This document shows, one piece after another, positions 60,767 to 64,000 of a stretch of 64,000 nucleotides of DNA (positions are counted from its first letter, which is position 1; each line of letters starts with the position of its first letter). Source of the DNA: Mucilaginibacter pineti. GTDB lineage: Bacteria; Bacteroidota; Bacteroidia; Sphingobacteriales; Sphingobacteriaceae. The translations under genes were made by a program, and so were the position numbers. The stretch covers positions 186,001-250,000 of the forward strand of contig NZ_FNAI01000004.1 in NCBI RefSeq assembly GCF_900101875.1. Reading direction: 5' to 3'. The notes below the pieces were generated by a model, which worked only from the letters and a program-made list of their open reading frames with translations, was not told where the DNA came from and did no database searches.

Positions 60767-61405
60767 ATGGCAAAAGTTAAATCCTTTGTAAATAATCCTT
60801 ACCAGGAAAACACCTACCTTTTATATGATGAAACCGGCCAATGTGTAATTATTGACCCCGGCATGTATACCGCTACCGAACAAAATGTGGTGGTAAATTT
60901 TATAAAGGATAATAATTTAACCCCCGTGCTGCTGCTAAATACCCATTGCCATATTGACCACGTACTGGGCAATAAATTTGTATTTGATAAGTACGGACTA
61001 AAACCCAAATTCCACATTGGCGAATCGGATACGCTGGCGGCTGTTGTATCTTATGCCCCGCAAATGGGTATCAGGTACGAGGTATCGCCCCTGCCCGACG
61101 AGTTTTTATCTGAAACCGGTAGCATTACATTTGGAGATACAATCCTGCACCTCATATTTGCGCCCGGGCATTCACCGGCATCGTTATGCTTTTATGATAG
61201 GGAAACCAATATTTTAATTGGCGGCGATGTGTTGTTCAGGTTAAGCATTGGCCGGTCTGATTTACCGGGTGGTAATTTCACACAATTGGTGGATAATATA
61301 GAGAACAAATTGTTCAGGCTGCCCGACGATTGTACCGTTTATCCCGGTCACGGCCCCGAAACAACTATCGGATACGAAAAACAAAACAACCCTTTTTTAA
61401 ATTAA
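60767..61405 (+). CDS. MBL-fold metallo-hydrolase (glyoxalase II-like)
   Basis: 212 aa. Zinc/iron site in NTHCHIDHVLGNKF (T59, H60, H62, D64, H65), plus FAPGHSPASLCFY and LIGGDVLFRLSIGRSD, and a final VYPGHGPETTIGYEK histidine. This is the set found in the small 'YcbL-like' glyoxalase II family. Could hydrolyse S-lactoyl-thiol esters. The FtsX-like gene follows after 32 bp and is likely co-transcribed. Confidence 0.9.
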   Translation: MAKVKSFVNNPYQENTYLLYDETGQCVIIDPGMYTATEQNVVVNFIKDNNLTPVLLLNTHCHIDHVLGNKFVFDKYGLKPKFHIGESDTLAAVVSYAPQMGIRYEVSPLPDEFLSETGSITFGDTILHLIFAPGHSPASLCFYDRETNILIGGDVLFRLSIGRSDLPGGNFTQLVDNIENKLFRLPDDCTVYPGHGPETTIGYEKQNNPFLN

Positions 61406-61437
61406 GTGATAACTTACAGCTCACAACGCAACCATAA

Positions 61438-62664
61438 TTGAACACCTCTATATACATAGCTAAAAGATACCTGTTCTCGGGCAAAAAAATGCACGCCATC
61501 AATATCATTTCGGGCATATCTATGCTGGGGGTGCTTATAGGCAGTGCAGCCCTGATCATTATCTTATCGGCGTTCAACGGGCTGGAGGAGGTGATCCTGT
61601 CGTTATACAGCAATTTTTCGCCCGAGATAAAGATCGAAACACGCCTCGGAAAAACCTTCGACCCAAATACGCCTTATTTTAAATCGCTGCATAAGGATGA
61701 GCACTTGTTTTCCTTTACGCAGGTATTGCAGGAAAAAGCCCTCATCAGGTATGGCGACAAACCGCTGATTGGTAGCATCAAAGGCGTAAGCGACGATTTT
61801 TTGAAAAATAAACAGCTGGATAGTACGGTACAAAACGGCTCATTCACGTTAAAAAATAATGGGCAGTATTTTGCGGTTGTAGGGGCAACCATACAGGGCA
61901 ACCTGGGCATTAACGTACATGACGCGCTCGCGCCTATCCAAATATATTCGCCCCGGCGAGGTGTGGTAAATTCGGCCAATCCGCTAAATGAGTTCGAGGT
62001 ACGGTCAATAAATCCTTCGGGCGTGTTTGCCATTCAGCAGGAGTTTGATGATATTGTGGTAACTCCAATTGAGTTTGCCCGTGATTTGCTGGATCAGCCT
62101 GTTGAGGTATCATCACTTGAGCTTACCTATAAAAAGGGTACTAACCTGGCAGCCGTACAAAGTAAAATTGAGGATGCCATTGGCAGCAAGTTCACCGTAA
62201 AAAACCGAAAGCAGCAAAACACCGAACTGTATAAAACCCTCACTTTTGAGCGTTGGTCTATTTACATGATACTTACCTTTGTGCTTATTATAGCAATATT
62301 TAATATAATTGGCTCGTTAACCATGCTGGTGATTGATAAGCGTAAAGACATTGCCATTTTAAGCGGACTGGGTGCCAATAAACGAATGATACAGGGCATT
62401 TTCTTTTTCGAGGGGATGATGATATCGGCTATTGGCTGTATTGCGGGTGTAGTATTGGGACTGGTATTTTGTATTGCGCAGCAACATTATGGCATGATAA
62501 AAATGGGTACAAAAACGTCAATAATTGATGCCTACCCTATTGCCATAAAACTATCCGACTTTGGTTTGGTATTTTTAACAGTAGGCGCCATTGCTGTTAT
62601 AGCATCAGGAATAAGTGCACGATTAAGTATTAAAGGGCTCGATGAAATCAAACAGGATTTGTAA
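61438..62664 (+). CDS. FtsX/LolC-type ABC transporter permease
   Basis: 408 aa, TTG start. One N-terminal membrane helix (about 20-44), a large periplasmic domain (about 45-270) and three helices at the C-terminus (about 275-300, 320-345 and 375-400; FVLIIAIFNIIGSLTMLVI, SAIGCIAGVVLGLVF). Typical of FtsX-like permeases, especially LolC/LolE in lipoprotein export from the inner membrane. The ATPase is not in the window. Its last base lies 10 bp before the next lipoprotein's likely start. Confidence 0.9.
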   Translation: MNTSIYIAKRYLFSGKKMHAINIISGISMLGVLIGSAALIIILSAFNGLEEVILSLYSNFSPEIKIETRLGKTFDPNTPYFKSLHKDEHLFSFTQVLQEKALIRYGDKPLIGSIKGVSDDFLKNKQLDSTVQNGSFTLKNNGQYFAVVGATIQGNLGINVHDALAPIQIYSPRRGVVNSANPLNEFEVRSINPSGVFAIQQEFDDIVVTPIEFARDLLDQPVEVSSLELTYKKGTNLAAVQSKIEDAIGSKFTVKNRKQQNTELYKTLTFERWSIYMILTFVLIIAIFNIIGSLTMLVIDKRKDIAILSGLGANKRMIQGIFFFEGMMISAIGCIAGVVLGLVFCIAQQHYGMIKMGTKTSIIDAYPIAIKLSDFGLVFLTVGAIAVIASGISARLSIKGLDEIKQDL

Positions 62665-62674
62665 ATTTGTTTAT

Positions 62675-63046
62675 ATGAGGATAAGGTATATTAAATATTG
62701 CGCGCTTGTATTTATTTTTATTGCTGCATGCTCATGTAACCGTAAAGCAGACAAAGGAGATAAACCCACCATTTACAAAGGGCTGTACAGCTTTGGCCCC
62801 GAAATAAAGTCATTTAAGGATTGTGACAGCGGCCGTGAGTTTTGGGTTACCGATAGCTCGTCGCAGCTGGAGCTGCAATACTCTCAAATGAACTTCGAAA
62901 AACCTTATGAGCCGGTTTATGTTGAGGTAGAGGGTATCAAATCAAAATCGGGCAAGGAGGGTATGGGATCTGAGTATGACAGTACCCTGGTTGTAAAAAA
63001 AGTAGTAAAAATAACAAAAGAGATACCGCAGGATGTTTGTAACTAA
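62675..63046 (+). CDS. Unknown lipoprotein
   Basis: 123 aa from ATG 62675 (MRIRYIKYC); an ATG at 62642 would overlap the permease by 23 bp. Lipobox in ALVFIFIAACSC (either of two Cys). The mature part has GLYSFGPEIKSFKDCDSGRE and EPVYVEVEGIKSKSGKEG, reminiscent of the OB-fold part of NlpE-like proteins, a weak similarity. It follows the LolC-like permease by 10 bp, probably same operon. Confidence 0.75.
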   Translation: MRIRYIKYCALVFIFIAACSCNRKADKGDKPTIYKGLYSFGPEIKSFKDCDSGREFWVTDSSSQLELQYSQMNFEKPYEPVYVEVEGIKSKSGKEGMGSEYDSTLVVKKVVKITKEIPQDVCN

Positions 63047-63126
63047 GCTTTAATAAAAGCTTTTTATTAATCCCGGTTAAACCAATCAATTTAAACTCAT
63101 CTGCCTAAGTGGCGTAACTAACTATC

Positions 63127-63507
63127 ATGGAATCAAAACGTCAGCAAAAATTTGCCGGAGTAATACAGGAGGACCTTGCCGCCATATTTCAGCGCGAAGG
63201 CATGAACTATTTGCCCAACACACTGGTAACCATAACCAAGGTACGTGTAACACCCGATCTTGCCATCGCCCGCATATTTTTGAGTTTTTTTGGTAATACA
63301 ACCAACGTACAGCAATCCCTGCAAACCATTAAACTGCATGCCTCCGAAATTCGTTATAAATTGGGTGCACGAATCAAAGACCAGGTGCGCATCATCCCTC
63401 AACTTGAATTTTTTGTAGATGATACCAGCGAATACGTTGAGCGTATGGATAAGATCTTTGATAAGATAAGTAAAGAAGAGCGCCAGCCCGATACCGAAGC
63501 CGAATAA
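63127..63507 (+). CDS. rbfA: Ribosome-binding factor A
   Basis: 126 aa. KH-type II fold: RQQKFAGVIQEDLAAIFQREG (about 4-24), VTITKVRVTPDLAIARIFLSFF (about 31-52, the conserved VTxVxVSxDLxxAxV strand), and RIIPQLEFFVDDTSEYVERM (about 94-113, matching PxLxFxxDxSxxxxxxI). Required for late maturation of the 30S subunit. The M23-peptidase gene starts 10 bp after its stop. Confidence 0.95.
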   Translation: MESKRQQKFAGVIQEDLAAIFQREGMNYLPNTLVTITKVRVTPDLAIARIFLSFFGNTTNVQQSLQTIKLHASEIRYKLGARIKDQVRIIPQLEFFVDDTSEYVERMDKIFDKISKEERQPDTEAE

Positions 63508-63517
63508 TTTTATCCGG

Positions 63518-64000
63518 ATGGATAAGCACGCGCTGTTAAAAAACTATTTACAAAACAACCCTGCTGCCATTGGCAAAGTGGTTGACTATAAAGCCGGCAC
63601 CGACCGGCTTTTTCCGTTAGAGTTTACCGCAACCAATACCGAACTAACCACCGAAATTATTGCCGATGCCCAAGCATTTAGCAACTGGATTAGTAACAAG
63701 CTAAAAGTCAATAAAGCACGCTACGGCATTGGTGGTTATCTGGAACATCGTACCATTTATGCGGTAAGCGCCCATTTTGATACCGAGGATGAACCCCGCC
63801 GTTTGCACCTCGGGGTTGACATTTGGGGACCAGCCGACACACCCATTTATACCCCATTTGATGGCAAAGTACATAGCTTTCAGGATAACAATAACCTGGG
63901 CGATTATGGCCCCTGCATTATATTAGAACACAGCCTGGATGGATTAACACTGTACAGCCTTTACGGCCACCTGAGTCGCACAAGTCTGGAAACACTAACC
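63518..64000 (+). CDS. M23-family peptidase, N-terminal part, cut by the window edge
   Basis: ATG 63518; 161 codons are visible and the frame is open at the edge. An N-terminal domain of about 90 residues of unknown type precedes a peptidase M23 (LytM) domain with metal ligands H97 and D101 in LHLGVDIWG and the later LYGHLS (H151). No signal peptide in the visible start, so a cytoplasmic or unconventional location is possible. It probably continues well past the edge. 10 bp after rbfA. Confidence 0.75.
   Translation, partial: MDKHALLKNYLQNNPAAIGKVVDYKAGTDRLFPLEFTATNTELTTEIIADAQAFSNWISNKLKVNKARYGIGGYLEHRTIYAVSAHFDTEDEPRRLHLGVDIWGPADTPIYTPFDGKVHSFQDNNNLGDYGPCIILEHSLDGLTLYSLYGHLSRTSLETLT

Noticed and set aside
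1..64000. tRNA, rRNA, tmRNA or RNase P RNA genes
   Set aside because: No stretch with a tRNA T-loop/acceptor combination or a recognisable conserved RNA core was seen on reading both strands; a covariance-model scan was not possible.

Overview
The window looks like chromosomal DNA of a Bacteroidota bacterium, most likely a Sphingobacteriaceae member close to Mucilaginibacter or Pedobacter. The reasons are family-level: DUF5687 and DUF4407 proteins, a DUF4142 lipoprotein, secreted beta-barrel proteins with 'AQ' signal-peptide ends, a ligase-associated exonuclease/ligase pair, and promoters of the Bacteroidota type (TTG, 19 bp, TAnnTTTG) upstream of several genes. No rRNA, tRNA, CRISPR array, integrase, phage module or transposase gene was seen. 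Genes are on both strands in short operons.

Layout. 0-4 kb: PdeM-type phosphoesterase, an AT-rich patch with two unknown membrane proteins and a decayed fragment resembling a polymorphic-toxin C-terminus, then a stand-alone B12-binding subunit with an enoyl-CoA hydratase. 4-11 kb: secreted beta-barrel protein, an NtrC-type regulator followed 1 bp later by a 68-aa protein that looks like an isolated histidine-kinase dimerisation domain, an AI-2E family permease, a YtxH/holin-like envelope-stress trio, trmB, and an alkyltransferase-like protein whose active-site Cys is Ala. 11-21 kb: pnuC, GNAT/pepT, a beta-barrel protein with an MmcQ/YjbR protein, M14 peptidase with rhomboid protease, dipeptide epimerase. 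21-29 kb: rhodanese/small membrane protein/SPFH operon, DUF4407, flavodoxin-like protein, ABC ATPase with DUF5687 permease, rarA, AlkA-like glycosylase. 29.8-34.8 kb: cyanophycin block (cphA on minus; cyanophycinase and an isoaspartyl-peptidase on plus), giving synthesis, depolymerisation and dipeptide cleavage. 35-40 kb: TPR protein, Prc/Tsp protease, small unknowns and a repeat-dense interval. 40.7-47.8 kb: SNF2 helicase divergent from a circularly permuted ATP-grasp / alpha-E / transglutaminase operon. 48-54 kb: thioredoxin-like lipoprotein, Gfo/Idh/MocA oxidoreductase, DUF4142, gcvH-vanZ-lipoprotein, feoAB. 54-64 kb: SprT-like peptidase, MaoC hydratase, DNA ligase with exonuclease, aminotransferase, desaturase, MBL hydrolase, LolC-like permease, lipoprotein, rbfA, and a truncated M23 peptidase at the edge.

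The most unusual material is between genes. Five short non-coding elements (three of exactly 185 bp) share terminal inverted repeats of the form CAyAAGTGTTsGrA; two have perfect 9-bp target duplications and two more have near-perfect 9-10 bp ones. They are nested inside other dispersed repeats, which indicates a non-autonomous transposon (MITE) family mobilised from outside this window. A second signal is seven TGAC(G) words spaced 10, 11, 10, 11, 10, 10 bp (one DNA helical turn each) between the divergent SNF2 helicase and the ATP-grasp operon. There are also several families of perfect or near-perfect inverted repeats, and a dispersed repeat that has become coding sequence at the C-termini of the exonuclease and the AlkA-like glycosylase.
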